NCBI GenBank assembly: GCA_947311175.1
Contig: CAMZKK010000153.1
Location: forward strand, 1 to 16,276
From: an uncultured Planctomycetota bacterium
Lineage (GTDB): Bacteria; Planctomycetota; SZUA-567; JAFGNG01
Reading direction: 5' to 3'
DNA: 16,276 nt
Shown here: positions 1 through 7,775 of the stretch, one piece after another
How positions within the stretch are numbered: position 1 is the stretch's first letter
How the letters are laid out: every line of letters starts with the position of its first letter
Position numbers and translations under genes: made by a program
Notes under the pieces: generated by a model
Databases searched by the model: none
Seen by the model: the letters and a program-made list of their open reading frames with translations, nothing else
What the model was told of the DNA's origin: nothing

Positions 1-152
1 CTCATCTTGCCCTTAAGGTAAGTGAAAAGTATAATAGTTTTGGAATTCATCCTATGGAGTTAGCGGATGAAAATGCTTGTGCCGGTTGCGGTTTTTGTGC
101 AATAGTTTGCCCTGATGCCGCAATTGAAATTATTGAAAATGATAAGGAATAA
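1..152 (+). CDS. 4Fe-4S ferredoxin subunit of a 2-oxoacid:ferredoxin oxidoreductase (3' end only)
   Basis: This is the C-terminal end of a ferredoxin-type protein. The reading frame begins at base 3 and stops with TAA at 150-152. The visible residues include one complete cluster motif, CAGCGFCAIVCPDA (C-x2-C-x2-C-x3-C-P), which binds a [4Fe-4S] cluster. The rest of the protein, where a second cluster motif would be expected, lies off the left edge. It ends two bases before the vorB start, and the vorB ribosome binding site lies inside its last codons. In the VOR/KOR family a small dicluster ferredoxin (delta) subunit commonly precedes the alpha subunit, so the role inferred here is passing electrons from the TPP active site to ferredoxin. 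The assignment to that complex rests on position and the cluster motif. Confidence 0.8.
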   Translation, partial: HLALKVSEKYNSFGIHPMELADENACAGCGFCAIVCPDAAIEIIENDKE

Positions 153-154
153 AA

Positions 155-1222
155 ATGTCTGATTCTGTTTTTATGTCAGGTAATGAAATTGCGGCTGAGG
201 CGGCGATTAGGTCAGGTGTACATCTATATGCCGGCTATCCAATTACTCCCCAAAATGATCTCAGTGCATATATGTCATTACATATGCCAAAACATAATAG
301 AATATTTATCCAAGCCGAATCAGAGATTGCTGCCATTAATATTGTTCTTGGGGCATCGTCTGCCGGAGCAAGGGCAATGACAACTTCAAGTTCTCCGGGG
401 ATTTCTTTGAAACAAGAAGGAATCTCTTATCTTGCAGGCTCGGAATTACCTGGGGTTATTATTAATGTAATGCGTGGCGGTCCGGGACTGGGTAATATTG
501 CTGGCTCTCAATCTGATTATTTTCAGGCAACCAGAGGGGGAGGTCATGGCGATTACCGAACACCGGTATTAGCACCGGCATCTGTGCAAGAGATTGCAGA
601 ACATGTTTCTCTTTCATTTGAGATTGCAGAAAAATACCGCACTCCCGTTATGGTTATTTATGATGGCTATCTTGGACAACTTAATGAAAATGCCACTTTG
701 GTGAAAAAAAAAGATGTGCCGTCAATGGATAAGCCTTGGGCTTTATCCGGCAACGATGGTAGAAGGTCTCGAATTATTCGTAGTTTATTGATGGATGAAG
801 GTGAACTTGAAAAATTCAATAATCATTTGGCGTTAAAGTATCAAAAAATTAAAGAAAATGAAATTCGCTATGAAAAAATTATGTGTGAGGATGCAGAGAT
901 AGTATTGGTGGCTTTTGGCATTTGTTCTCGACAATGTACCGAGGCTGCCGAGTTACTGCGCAAAGAAGGAATAAAAATAGGTATCTTTAGACCGATAACA
1001 TTGTGGCCGTTTCCCGCAGATGAACTTGCCATTGCTTGTGCCAGCACAAAATCTGTATTAGTCGTAGAAATGAATCTTGGACAAATGATTGAAGATGTTA
1101 GGCTTTCGTTGCTTGGCAAAATCAATGGCAAGATAGACTTTATTGGTCGGCCTGCCGGTGGAGTTCCTACGGTAAAGGCTATTGCTGAAAAAATAAGCAA
1201 TCTTTGTGGAGAAGAAAATTGA
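155..1222 (+). CDS. vorB: 2-oxoacid:ferredoxin oxidoreductase alpha subunit, VorB/KorA type
   Basis: The 355-residue product matches the alpha subunit of 2-oxoisovalerate or 2-oxoglutarate:ferredoxin oxidoreductases, TPP enzymes that decarboxylate a 2-oxoacid to an acyl-CoA and reduce ferredoxin in the cytoplasm. Family signatures visible are GYPITPQND near residue 28, QAESEIAAIN near 53, TTSSSPGISLKQEGISYLAG near 76, RGGPGLG near 106 and QATRGGGHGDY near 123. The C-terminal third (about 240-350) resembles the transketolase-C-like domain. The length is usual for VorB. ATG 155 is chosen because AAGGAA (144-149) lies five bases upstream. Substrate choice between branched-chain 2-oxoacids and 2-oxoglutarate cannot be read from the sequence. 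The TPP-binding beta subunit and the gamma subunit are not downstream, where dxr follows instead, so they must lie upstream or elsewhere. Confidence 0.9.
   Translation: MSDSVFMSGNEIAAEAAIRSGVHLYAGYPITPQNDLSAYMSLHMPKHNRIFIQAESEIAAINIVLGASSAGARAMTTSSSPGISLKQEGISYLAGSELPGVIINVMRGGPGLGNIAGSQSDYFQATRGGGHGDYRTPVLAPASVQEIAEHVSLSFEIAEKYRTPVMVIYDGYLGQLNENATLVKKKDVPSMDKPWALSGNDGRRSRIIRSLLMDEGELEKFNNHLALKYQKIKENEIRYEKIMCEDAEIVLVAFGICSRQCTEAAELLRKEGIKIGIFRPITLWPFPADELAIACASTKSVLVVEMNLGQMIEDVRLSLLGKINGKIDFIGRPAGGVPTVKAIAEKISNLCGEEN
1208..1211 (+). promoter_or_regulatory. Ribosome binding site that sets the TTG start of dxr
   Basis: GGAG lies seven bases before TTG 1219, inside the last codons of vorB. 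It supports the TTG at 1219 over the upstream in-frame TTG at 1204, which would add five residues (start plus WRRK) before the conserved KNIALLGATGSIG start and would place this site inside the gene. Confidence 0.6.
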
Positions 1223-2367
1223 AAAATATTGCACTCCTCGGAGCAACAGGCTCAATCGGACTTAGCACCCTTGATATTATCCGACAATATCCTGATAGAT
1301 TTATTCTCTCGTCAATTGCCAGTGCCAACAATTGGCTGATGTTGGCGAAGATTGCAAAAGAATTTAGAGTTGAGGTAGTTGCAATTGCTAATGAAGAACA
1401 TTATGAAAATCTAAAAAATGAATTATCCGGTTTTAATGGTCGTATTCTTGCCGGCTCTGAAGGTGTTGAAGAAGCAGCATGTTTAGACGGAGTTGACATC
1501 TTGGTTAGTGCGGTGGTAGGGGCTGCGGGATTATTTCCAACCTTAGCAGCTATTGACAAAGGAATTGATATTGCTCTTGCCAACAAAGAAACCCTTGTTA
1601 TGGGTGGAGAAATTGTTCTTCGCAAGGTTAAGGAAAAGGGAGTTCGACTTTTACCGGTTGATTCCGAACATTCGGCAATCTTTCAATGTATGCAGTGTGG
1701 TAAGGTTAGTGAAGTAAAAAAAATAATCCTTACCGCCAGTGGTGGACCATTTCGAGGTAAAGACAAGAAGTTTTTACAAACCGTAACCAAAACAGAAGCG
1801 TTAAATCACCCAACTTGGGATATGGGACCGAAAATCACGATTGATTCTGCAACCCTTGTCAATAAGGCTCTTGAGGTAATTGAGGCACATTGGCTTTTTG
1901 GTCTTGATTATGATAATATTGACGTGGTTGTTCATCCTCAATCGGTTGTTCATAGTTTAGTTGAATTTGTTGATGGTTCAAACATTGCTCAACTTGGCAC
2001 CACTGATATGAAGATTCCAATTCAATATGCTCTAACCTATCCAGAAAGGATAAATACCTCTGTTCAAGGAATGAGTTTGGCAGAGGTGAGCAACCTTACC
2101 TTTGAAAAACCGGATTTAGAAGCATTTAGATGTCTTGCGCTTGGTTATGAAGCAGGGAGAATTCGTGGGGTAGCTCCTGCGGTATATTCTGCGGCAAACG
2201 AAATTGCGGTTGAACTATTTTTGACTGAGAAAATAAAATTTGCGGAAATTCCAATATTGATAGAGAATGCTTTGGAAAAACATGAAGCAAAAAATAATCC
2301 AAGCTTAGATGACTTGTGTTATGCCGATAGATGGGCACGAGATTTTATATTAAACAAACAAAAGTAA
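1219..2367 (+). CDS. dxr: 1-deoxy-D-xylulose-5-phosphate reductoisomerase
   Basis: Dxr converts 1-deoxy-D-xylulose 5-phosphate to 2-C-methyl-D-erythritol 4-phosphate with NADPH and a divalent metal, the first committed step of the MEP isoprenoid pathway. The product is 382 residues, a normal length. The dinucleotide-binding motif GATGSIG is at residues 8-14, LANKETLVMGG follows near 115, and the metal ligands Asp148 and Glu150 lie in PVDSEHSAIFQ. The third metal ligand, Glu219, is in LVNKALEVIEAHWLF, and HPTWDMGPKITIDSATL and GTTDMKIPIQYAL are intact. The start is the TTG at 1219, which overlaps the vorB stop in the tetranucleotide TTGA. This implies translational coupling to vorB. rseP follows after 24 bases; the dxr-rseP order is common in bacteria. 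Confidence 0.96.
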   Translation: MKNIALLGATGSIGLSTLDIIRQYPDRFILSSIASANNWLMLAKIAKEFRVEVVAIANEEHYENLKNELSGFNGRILAGSEGVEEAACLDGVDILVSAVVGAAGLFPTLAAIDKGIDIALANKETLVMGGEIVLRKVKEKGVRLLPVDSEHSAIFQCMQCGKVSEVKKIILTASGGPFRGKDKKFLQTVTKTEALNHPTWDMGPKITIDSATLVNKALEVIEAHWLFGLDYDNIDVVVHPQSVVHSLVEFVDGSNIAQLGTTDMKIPIQYALTYPERINTSVQGMSLAEVSNLTFEKPDLEAFRCLALGYEAGRIRGVAPAVYSAANEIAVELFLTEKIKFAEIPILIENALEKHEAKNNPSLDDLCYADRWARDFILNKQK

Positions 2368-2391
2368 GTATCTTTTTTAGGAAACAATTAA

Positions 2392-4527
2392 ATGAATAGT
2401 ATTTTGGAAAGTGGACTCAATATAGCAGGAGTCGTTTTGGCATTTTCAATTCTTATTTTTATCCACGAGCTTGGGCATTATCTTGCAGCGAGAATTGTTG
2501 GTGTTAGGGTTGAAAAGTTTATTATCGGATTTGATGTTTGGGGTTTGGGGTTACGTAAGAAGATTGGGAACACTGAATATGGTGTTGGATTACTACCACT
2601 TGGCGGTTATGTTAAGTTGGCAGGGGCAAGTGATTTACCGGGGGAAGAAGAATGCACGGGAGCACCTGACGAACTAATGAGTAAGGGACCGCTGGCTCGT
2701 GGTTTTGTCTTCATTGCCGGAGTTATAATGAATCTTATCTTGGGATATTTTGTCATTGTCGCTGCTCAAATGTATGGAGTGCCAAGAGTCCCTGCAGTTT
2801 TAGGTTATATTACTCCGCAATCTCCTGCCGCTCGTGCAGGGCTTGAAGCTGGAGATAGAGTTATTAGTATTGATGGTAAAAAGATACAATGGTTTGAAAA
2901 GATTTTGTATAAGGTGGCATTGTCTGGTCACAAATCTCTTGAATTTAAGGTTGAGCGTAATGTTAATGGGAAAAAGGTTATTAAGGAGTTTGATGTTTTT
3001 CCAGAAGAAGGTGGTGGCAGAGGCAACCTTTTGACCATCGGTGCGGGAGTTCCTCGTTCTCGTAAGATTGGAGCATTTGTAGATGTAGGTGATAAAAAAT
3101 TTGATTTATCAAAAAAAATTGCGATAGGTGGTAGAATTATTGCTGTAAATGGCATTGAAGTTGAAAACGATTTAGTTGGTGATAAAATTAATGAACTAGT
3201 AATGTCAATGGCAGGGAAAAAGGTTACCCTTACAATTAAGCCAAAAGATAAAGCTAAATTTAAAGTGGAGGCAAAGGTTTATCCAGAATTTGGTAGTACC
3301 TATGATTATGGTATTAGGTATATGAGAATGATTGATAAAGTAATGCCAAATAGTCCGGCGTCAAGGGCAGGATTGAAGATTGGTGATTGGATTGGCGAGA
3401 TAGATGGAAAGTTATTTTCAAAACCTAACCAAATGGTTAAGCTTATTCAGCAATCAGCATTAAAACCAATTGATGTTAAGATTCGTAGAAACGAGAAAAT
3501 AGAAACCGTGAAGATTTCCCCAAGAGCAATGACTGGAGATCATCGTATCCCTAAGGGTAAAGAGAATTTTCTCGGTATAATTTTAAAGAAGCAAGAAAAG
3601 AAAAAGGGAGAGTTTGTCGTTGAAAAAGTTTTATCCGGCGGACCATCAAGTGGTAGGCTTAAATCCGGCGATGAAATAGTTGCAATTGCTGGAAATGATG
3701 TAAATCAAAGTTCTGGTACTTTGGCATTTTTGGTTGATAAATTTAGCAGTAAAACTTTAACCATTTCTGTAATTAGAAAACAAAAAGAAATGAAATTGAA
3801 AATTACTCCAAAGGTTGATCCGGCTATTGGTGTTGCAAGAATAGGGATTATTTTTAGCAGGGTTGGGGTGTTTAGTGTTACTGATGGCTCCTTTGCTGAT
3901 AAATGCGGGGTGAGTAGATTTGACCGCAATCCGTTACTTAGGTTTTCAGATGATTTAAAGACAAGTTATCTTTCTTGGACTCGTAAACAAAGTAATGGTA
4001 AACTAAAAAGGATTGGAGAAAAGAAATTTCCAACGCCATTAAATGTTTTAGAAAATCCAATTAAATTTGGGATTAAGGGTATTCTTCCAATTCAGCTCCC
4101 TACTAATTTTGAAATGGATAAAACAGAAGGTTTTTTAGCTGCTTGTTCACAGGCAGTGCCAAAAACTGTTAGTAAGATTTTATCAATCTACAAATTTCTC
4201 AATAAGTTGATAGTTGGTGATGTCAAAATCACTGCTGCTGGTGGTCCAATAATTATTTTCAAAACAATGTATATGTCGGCATCAGTTGGATTTGGTAAAC
4301 TGCTTGATATTGCCGCTTTTATTTCAATAAATCTTGCGGTCATAAATATTCTACCTCTTCCTGCCCTTGATGGTGGACATCTATTTTTTGTTTTGATTGA
4401 ATTGATAAAAGGGTCACCTCCAAGTGTAAAAATTAGGGAATACGCACAGTATGTGGGGTTCTTTTTATTAATGGGTATGATGTTGTTGGTTACGACAATT
4501 GATGTGTATTATAATTGGATAAAGTAA
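2392..4527 (+). CDS. rseP: Site-2 intramembrane metalloprotease with multiple PDZ-like domains, RseP family
   Basis: This is a zinc protease that cuts transmembrane segments within the membrane; E. coli RseP cleaves anti-sigma factors. The active site HELGH is at residues 25-29 in the first membrane helix, and the second motif NILPLPALDGGH, with the metal ligand Asp660, is near the C-terminus. The family feature GFVFIAGVIMNLILGY is at about 105. At 711 residues it is much longer than the roughly 450-residue E. coli protein. The extra length is a soluble part of about 130-575 with PDZ-like repeats: about 130-220 (SPAARAGLEAGDRVISIDG), a degenerate unit at about 225-305 (GGRIIAVNGIEV), 305-380 (SPASRAGLKIGDWIGEIDG), 392-470 (GRLKSGDEIVAIAG), and perhaps a decayed fifth at 475-520. 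AGGAAA (2379-2384) lies seven bases before the ATG. The substrate is unknown and no anti-sigma gene is visible. Confidence 0.9.
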   Translation: MNSILESGLNIAGVVLAFSILIFIHELGHYLAARIVGVRVEKFIIGFDVWGLGLRKKIGNTEYGVGLLPLGGYVKLAGASDLPGEEECTGAPDELMSKGPLARGFVFIAGVIMNLILGYFVIVAAQMYGVPRVPAVLGYITPQSPAARAGLEAGDRVISIDGKKIQWFEKILYKVALSGHKSLEFKVERNVNGKKVIKEFDVFPEEGGGRGNLLTIGAGVPRSRKIGAFVDVGDKKFDLSKKIAIGGRIIAVNGIEVENDLVGDKINELVMSMAGKKVTLTIKPKDKAKFKVEAKVYPEFGSTYDYGIRYMRMIDKVMPNSPASRAGLKIGDWIGEIDGKLFSKPNQMVKLIQQSALKPIDVKIRRNEKIETVKISPRAMTGDHRIPKGKENFLGIILKKQEKKKGEFVVEKVLSGGPSSGRLKSGDEIVAIAGNDVNQSSGTLAFLVDKFSSKTLTISVIRKQKEMKLKITPKVDPAIGVARIGIIFSRVGVFSVTDGSFADKCGVSRFDRNPLLRFSDDLKTSYLSWTRKQSNGKLKRIGEKKFPTPLNVLENPIKFGIKGILPIQLPTNFEMDKTEGFLAACSQAVPKTVSKILSIYKFLNKLIVGDVKITAAGGPIIIFKTMYMSASVGFGKLLDIAAFISINLAVINILPLPALDGGHLFFVLIELIKGSPPSVKIREYAQYVGFFLLMGMMLLVTTIDVYYNWIK

Positions 4528-4528
4528 G

Positions 4529-5725
4529 ATGAATGACCACCCTATCAGCAGTGATTCTTTAGATGAAGATTCAGTCTTTGACGATAGATTTATTGATCTT
4601 GTTGCAGAAGATGTTAAAGGGTCAAATTCTGAAGCTTTACATGTAAATCAAAAAAAAACCGAATTGGCAAATGGTTTTTATTCAAGAATATTCAAATCTC
4701 TCATTGGACTTGAGTTCAAAGAAAATGAGGCTGAAGACCTTTGGGGAAAATTATTAGAGCATAAATATAATATGAGCACCCAACTAAAAAGAAATGTAGG
4801 AATACGAGTTGCGGCAATTGATTATTTCACAAATATTACGGGAACCCTTTCCTCGGTCAAGGTGATGGATAAAAATGTATTTTTGGAAACTACCGATATG
4901 GCAATTTCCGACGGACTTACCGGCTTATACAACCATCGATATTTTTATGATAGACTACGTAAACAGATTCAAGACGCAACTGATAATGATTCAATACTTT
5001 CGATTATACTCATTGATGTTGATTATTTTAAAGACTACAATGACATCAATGGGCACGTTGCCGGAGATGTTGCGTTACGAAAAATTGCTAAGATAATAAG
5101 AACGACTGTTGAGGATTTGGGATATAGTTGCCGATATGGTGGCGAAGAGTTTACTGTCATATTGCCGCAAACAAGCAAGGCAAAGGCAATGGATATTGCT
5201 GAAAAAATTAGACAATCGATTGAGGAAGAAATTTTTCCTAATGAATTTGCTTTACCATCAGGTAGATTGACAATAAGTCTTGGTATTGCCGAATTTCCCT
5301 TAGATGGCACAGATAGTCGGGGGTTGATGGAGTATGCCGATCGAGCATTATATCATAGTAAGGCGAATGGTAAAAATCAAATTAGTGTAATGGCACAAAA
5401 CCGAAGAAGAGAGCAAAGGAGAATTATTGCTTGTCCTGCGGAAATCATTATTATGGAAGACGGTAACAACAGTATTGAACGCAATGCAAGTATTGCCAAT
5501 ATATCGATAGGTGGCGTTCGATGCAGAACTAATTTTAAACTTAAACTTAATCAGGCGGTAAGGATACGGATTGATAAAAATATTATCGACTGCGACCCAC
5601 TACTTGCAGTGGTAGTTAGATGTGCAAGGGTTGAGCAATCTGTATGGTCGCTTGGTTTTAGGTTTATTCGACTTCGTGAAGAAGTTAAAACTAAATTAAT
5701 CAAATTCATTTCTGAGGATGAATAA
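4529..5725 (+). CDS. Diguanylate cyclase (GGDEF) with C-terminal PilZ domain
   Basis: The 398-residue protein has a poorly conserved N-terminal region (1-120) without evident membrane segments, a GGDEF domain (about 122-285) and a PilZ domain (about 290-395). The GGDEF domain has DGLTGLYN at 128 and the active-site loop GGEEF at 204-208, so it should make cyclic di-GMP from two GTP. The inhibitory I-site RxxD expected five residues before GGEEF is absent: EDLG is there instead. The PilZ domain keeps both c-di-GMP-binding motifs, RRREQRR at 292-298 (RxxxR) and NISIGG at 324-329 (N-x-S-x-x-G). The protein could therefore both make and sense the messenger. It starts two bases after the rseP stop with only a weak ribosome binding site, suggesting translational coupling, and ends four bases before the next gene. 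Confidence 0.9.
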   Translation: MNDHPISSDSLDEDSVFDDRFIDLVAEDVKGSNSEALHVNQKKTELANGFYSRIFKSLIGLEFKENEAEDLWGKLLEHKYNMSTQLKRNVGIRVAAIDYFTNITGTLSSVKVMDKNVFLETTDMAISDGLTGLYNHRYFYDRLRKQIQDATDNDSILSIILIDVDYFKDYNDINGHVAGDVALRKIAKIIRTTVEDLGYSCRYGGEEFTVILPQTSKAKAMDIAEKIRQSIEEEIFPNEFALPSGRLTISLGIAEFPLDGTDSRGLMEYADRALYHSKANGKNQISVMAQNRRREQRRIIACPAEIIIMEDGNNSIERNASIANISIGGVRCRTNFKLKLNQAVRIRIDKNIIDCDPLLAVVVRCARVEQSVWSLGFRFIRLREEVKTKLIKFISEDE

Positions 5726-5729
5726 TTAA

Positions 5730-6476
5730 ATGGCAAAAAAAGAACTTTATGAAATCCTTTCAAAGACAAGTCGAATCAAACGTTCATATATGAATTCGAC
5801 ATCTGATGTTCCTACTAAAGAATCTAAAGAAAAACTTGAGGAAAAAGAAACAGTAATTTCCGAATTTAAAGAAATAAATACCGACAAAGCCAATGTAAAA
5901 AAAGCTAAAAAAGACAAACCTAAACTAAAATCCACAACAGACTTGGTTATTACTTTAGAATCAGGCATTACTGTGTTTTTTGTGATTTTGATTTTGATTT
6001 CTACATCTTTTTATTTGGGATACAAACGAGGTTCTAGCGATATCTTATTAACGCTTGACGCAAAAATAGTTTCTGATAATAATCTCGACCATGGTGAAAT
6101 TAAAGACATTAAATATTCTAAAGGATTTGCAGAGGTAAGACAAAATAGTGCAAAACTGCCTGCTGGGGCATATGTGTTGAGATTGGTGTCATACGACAAA
6201 AGTGGTCCGGGTTTAACCAGAGCAAAGGGTGACATTGACTTCTCGAGACGACAAAAGATTGTTTACCAAGAAGGCATGACAGTATTTTTGATAGCAAATA
6301 GTGCTGCTTATTCTGTTTGTATAGGACCTGTTAGTAATCGCTATGATGCGAGACTTGAAAAAGTCAAACGTAAATTTAAACGATACAAGGGTCCGCCAAG
6401 TAGTAGGGAAAATACCCCTTATGCTGCTGCATCGGTTGAAAAGGTTGACAAATTAGGGAGAGTTGTACAATGTTGA
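5730..6476 (+). CDS. Single-pass membrane protein with SPOR-like extracytoplasmic domain
   Basis: I do not recognise a named family. The 248-residue product has a charged, Lys/Glu-rich cytoplasmic segment (1-70), one strongly hydrophobic membrane segment at about 72-98 (core ITVFFVILILISTSFYLGY), a linker, and a compact region at about 147-218. That region reads like a divergent SPOR domain: it opens with AYVLRLVSYDK and ends with YSVCIGPVSNRYDARLEKVK, which resembles the SPOR pattern of two strand-turn motifs about 45 residues apart. SPOR domains bind denuded peptidoglycan at division sites, so a role at the cell envelope is possible but inferred. The ATG at 5730 follows the GGDEF-PilZ stop by four bases, so the two are almost certainly cotranscribed. 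No cleavable signal peptide is seen, so the membrane segment is probably a type II anchor. Confidence 0.7.
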   Translation: MAKKELYEILSKTSRIKRSYMNSTSDVPTKESKEKLEEKETVISEFKEINTDKANVKKAKKDKPKLKSTTDLVITLESGITVFFVILILISTSFYLGYKRGSSDILLTLDAKIVSDNNLDHGEIKDIKYSKGFAEVRQNSAKLPAGAYVLRLVSYDKSGPGLTRAKGDIDFSRRQKIVYQEGMTVFLIANSAAYSVCIGPVSNRYDARLEKVKRKFKRYKGPPSSRENTPYAAASVEKVDKLGRVVQC

Positions 6477-6542
6477 CAACAGTAATATTGATATATTGGT
6501 AATCACAAAGTACTAAGGTTAAAAGAGAGAGAGAAATAAATA

Positions 6543-7457
6543 ATGAAAGCATCTCCAGACTGTATCCCGTATGCACTCAATCAAGTGTTAGCAACCGCAC
6601 GGCTGGTTACTGAAGACGAATGGATACATCGTAAAGTTTTAATGCGAGCATTAGCAGACCTTGCGGAAGATAATGATTTAGAAAAAACAGCTTCTGAGAT
6701 AATCTTTGCTTGCCTTGATATTGCCTATAAATCACTTGGGGTAAAAGATCCTTACGAGAATGAAAAGGCAAGAATAACCAAGGCGGTAGGGGCATTGCTT
6801 CCTGGATTTACTGAAAAAATTAAAAAATCCAAAGATAAGAATTACGCTGCGTTGTTATTGGCGATGGCAGGCTCAGAAATCGGTGCTGAAGTCAATGATC
6901 GCCATAAAATAGAAAAAACCGTTAATAATGTGCTAGATATTGACCCAGCCATTGACAATCGAGAAGACTTGCTTCGTCAATTAAAGCGAGCAGATAAAGT
7001 TGTATATATACTTAATAATGCAGGAGAGTCTCTTTGCGATAAGCTATTTATAGAAGAGATTTCTCGCAAATCTAAGGTTACCGTGGTTGTGAGAAATAGT
7101 CCGATTTTAAATGATGTAACAATAGATGATGCAAAAAATATAGGGTTATTTGATATTGAAAATGTAACAGTTATTGAGCCTGGTTTTCCAATGCTTGGAA
7201 TCCTTCTTGAAAAATCATCTTCTGAATTAAAACAAGTTTTTGAAGATGCAGATGTGATTATTAGCAAAGGTCAGGCGAATTACGAAACTCTTTTTGCCGA
7301 TGATTTAAATATTTATTTTCTATTTTCTGCCCGAAGTAAAGATATTTGTAAAAACTTGGATGTTGCACAAGGAGCCCAAGTTATTTTAAAACAATCTGCG
7401 AATAGCAAATCTGGTAATGCTTCAAGTGTTTCCGGACGAATAAAAATCAAAAATTGA
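6543..7457 (+). CDS. DUF89 / ARMT1-like metal-dependent phosphatase family protein
   Basis: The 304-residue product has the layout of the short bacterial/archaeal DUF89 proteins, related to metal-dependent carbohydrate phosphatases and ARMT1. Signatures are the N-terminal PDCIPYALNQVLATARLV, the helical middle, VYILNNAGESLCDKLFIEE near 154-172, VVRNSPILNDVTIDDA near 183-198, and ISKGQANYETL near 240. Asp191 in LNDVT is a likely metal ligand. Two positions look non-consensus: the motif usually written DNAGE reads NNAGE (Asn158 at the usual Asp), and the N-terminal C-x-x-C reads C-x-x-Y (Cys7, Tyr10). Metal binding or activity may be altered. A purine-rich GAGAGAGAGA lies about ten bases before the ATG. 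The gene follows a 66-base gap and precedes the small basic protein gene. Its physiological substrate is unknown. Confidence 0.85.
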   Translation: MKASPDCIPYALNQVLATARLVTEDEWIHRKVLMRALADLAEDNDLEKTASEIIFACLDIAYKSLGVKDPYENEKARITKAVGALLPGFTEKIKKSKDKNYAALLLAMAGSEIGAEVNDRHKIEKTVNNVLDIDPAIDNREDLLRQLKRADKVVYILNNAGESLCDKLFIEEISRKSKVTVVVRNSPILNDVTIDDAKNIGLFDIENVTVIEPGFPMLGILLEKSSSELKQVFEDADVIISKGQANYETLFADDLNIYFLFSARSKDICKNLDVAQGAQVILKQSANSKSGNASSVSGRIKIKN

Positions 7458-7466
7458 AATAATTGC

Positions 7467-7496
7467 TGGACAGAAACCATTGTTTCGTGGTATAAA
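7467..7496 (+). promoter_or_regulatory. Sigma-70-type promoter candidate for the small basic protein gene
   Basis: TGGACA (7467-7472, five of six matches to the -35 consensus) is separated by 18 bases from TATAAA (7491-7496, five of six), and the -10 is preceded by TGG, an extended -10. It lies 50 bases before the start codon at 7547. It would let this gene be expressed independently of the upstream operon. Confidence 0.5.
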
Positions 7497-7546
7497 TTAA
7501 CCCTTAATTTTAAAAGTATTATAAAATAAAACAAAAGGAGTAAATA

Positions 7547-7753
7547 ATGAGTATTCACAGAAGTCTTAAAACGGCTGGAAGTCTTATTCGTCACCGTAAT
7601 GTATTGACAAGAGTTGAAAGACTTGAACAGCTCGAACATGACAAAAAATGGAATGAAAAAGATAGTGTGCTTGGTATTCCAAAGGTTCGTTCGATAAAGG
7701 CTGTGGCAAAGAAGAAGAAAAAGAAAAAAGATGAAGATGACAACGCAAAATAA
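7547..7753 (+). CDS. Small basic protein of the PVC-group family (possible ribosome or RNA association)
   Basis: The 68-residue product begins MSIHRSLKTAGSLIRHRNVL and continues TRVERLEQLEHDKKW. This is the conserved start of a small basic protein known in Chlamydiae, Verrucomicrobia and Planctomycetes. The C-terminus has a run of seven lysines after AKKK, then the acidic tail DEDDNAK. The lysine-rich part suggests RNA or ribosome binding, but the function is not established. AGGAG (7536-7540) is a near-ideal ribosome binding site six bases before ATG 7547. The gene is a self-contained unit, with a strong promoter candidate at 7467-7496 and an intrinsic terminator at 7776-7806, which implies high expression. 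The family assignment comes from remembered conservation of the N-terminus; the name is uncertain, but the gene is clearly real. Confidence 0.85.
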   Translation: MSIHRSLKTAGSLIRHRNVLTRVERLEQLEHDKKWNEKDSVLGIPKVRSIKAVAKKKKKKKDEDDNAK

Positions 7754-7775
7754 CAAGAAATCAAGCCTTAAAAAT

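Noticed and set aside
701..722. Run of nine A residues in vorB as a possible frameshift site
   Set aside because: The frame continues intact with conserved family motifs on both sides, and there is no downstream out-of-frame product of note.
1204..1218. Longer dxr start at TTG 1204
   Set aside because: It would add MWRRK before the conserved start and place the GGAG site inside the gene. TTG 1219 has that site at seven bases and gives the usual Dxr N-terminus.
7313..7756. 147-codon minus-strand open frame opposite the DUF89 end and the small basic protein gene
   Set aside because: It lies antisense to two well-supported genes, runs through a promoter and an intergenic gap, and its hydrophobic Phe/Leu-rich product reflects antisense Lys codons.
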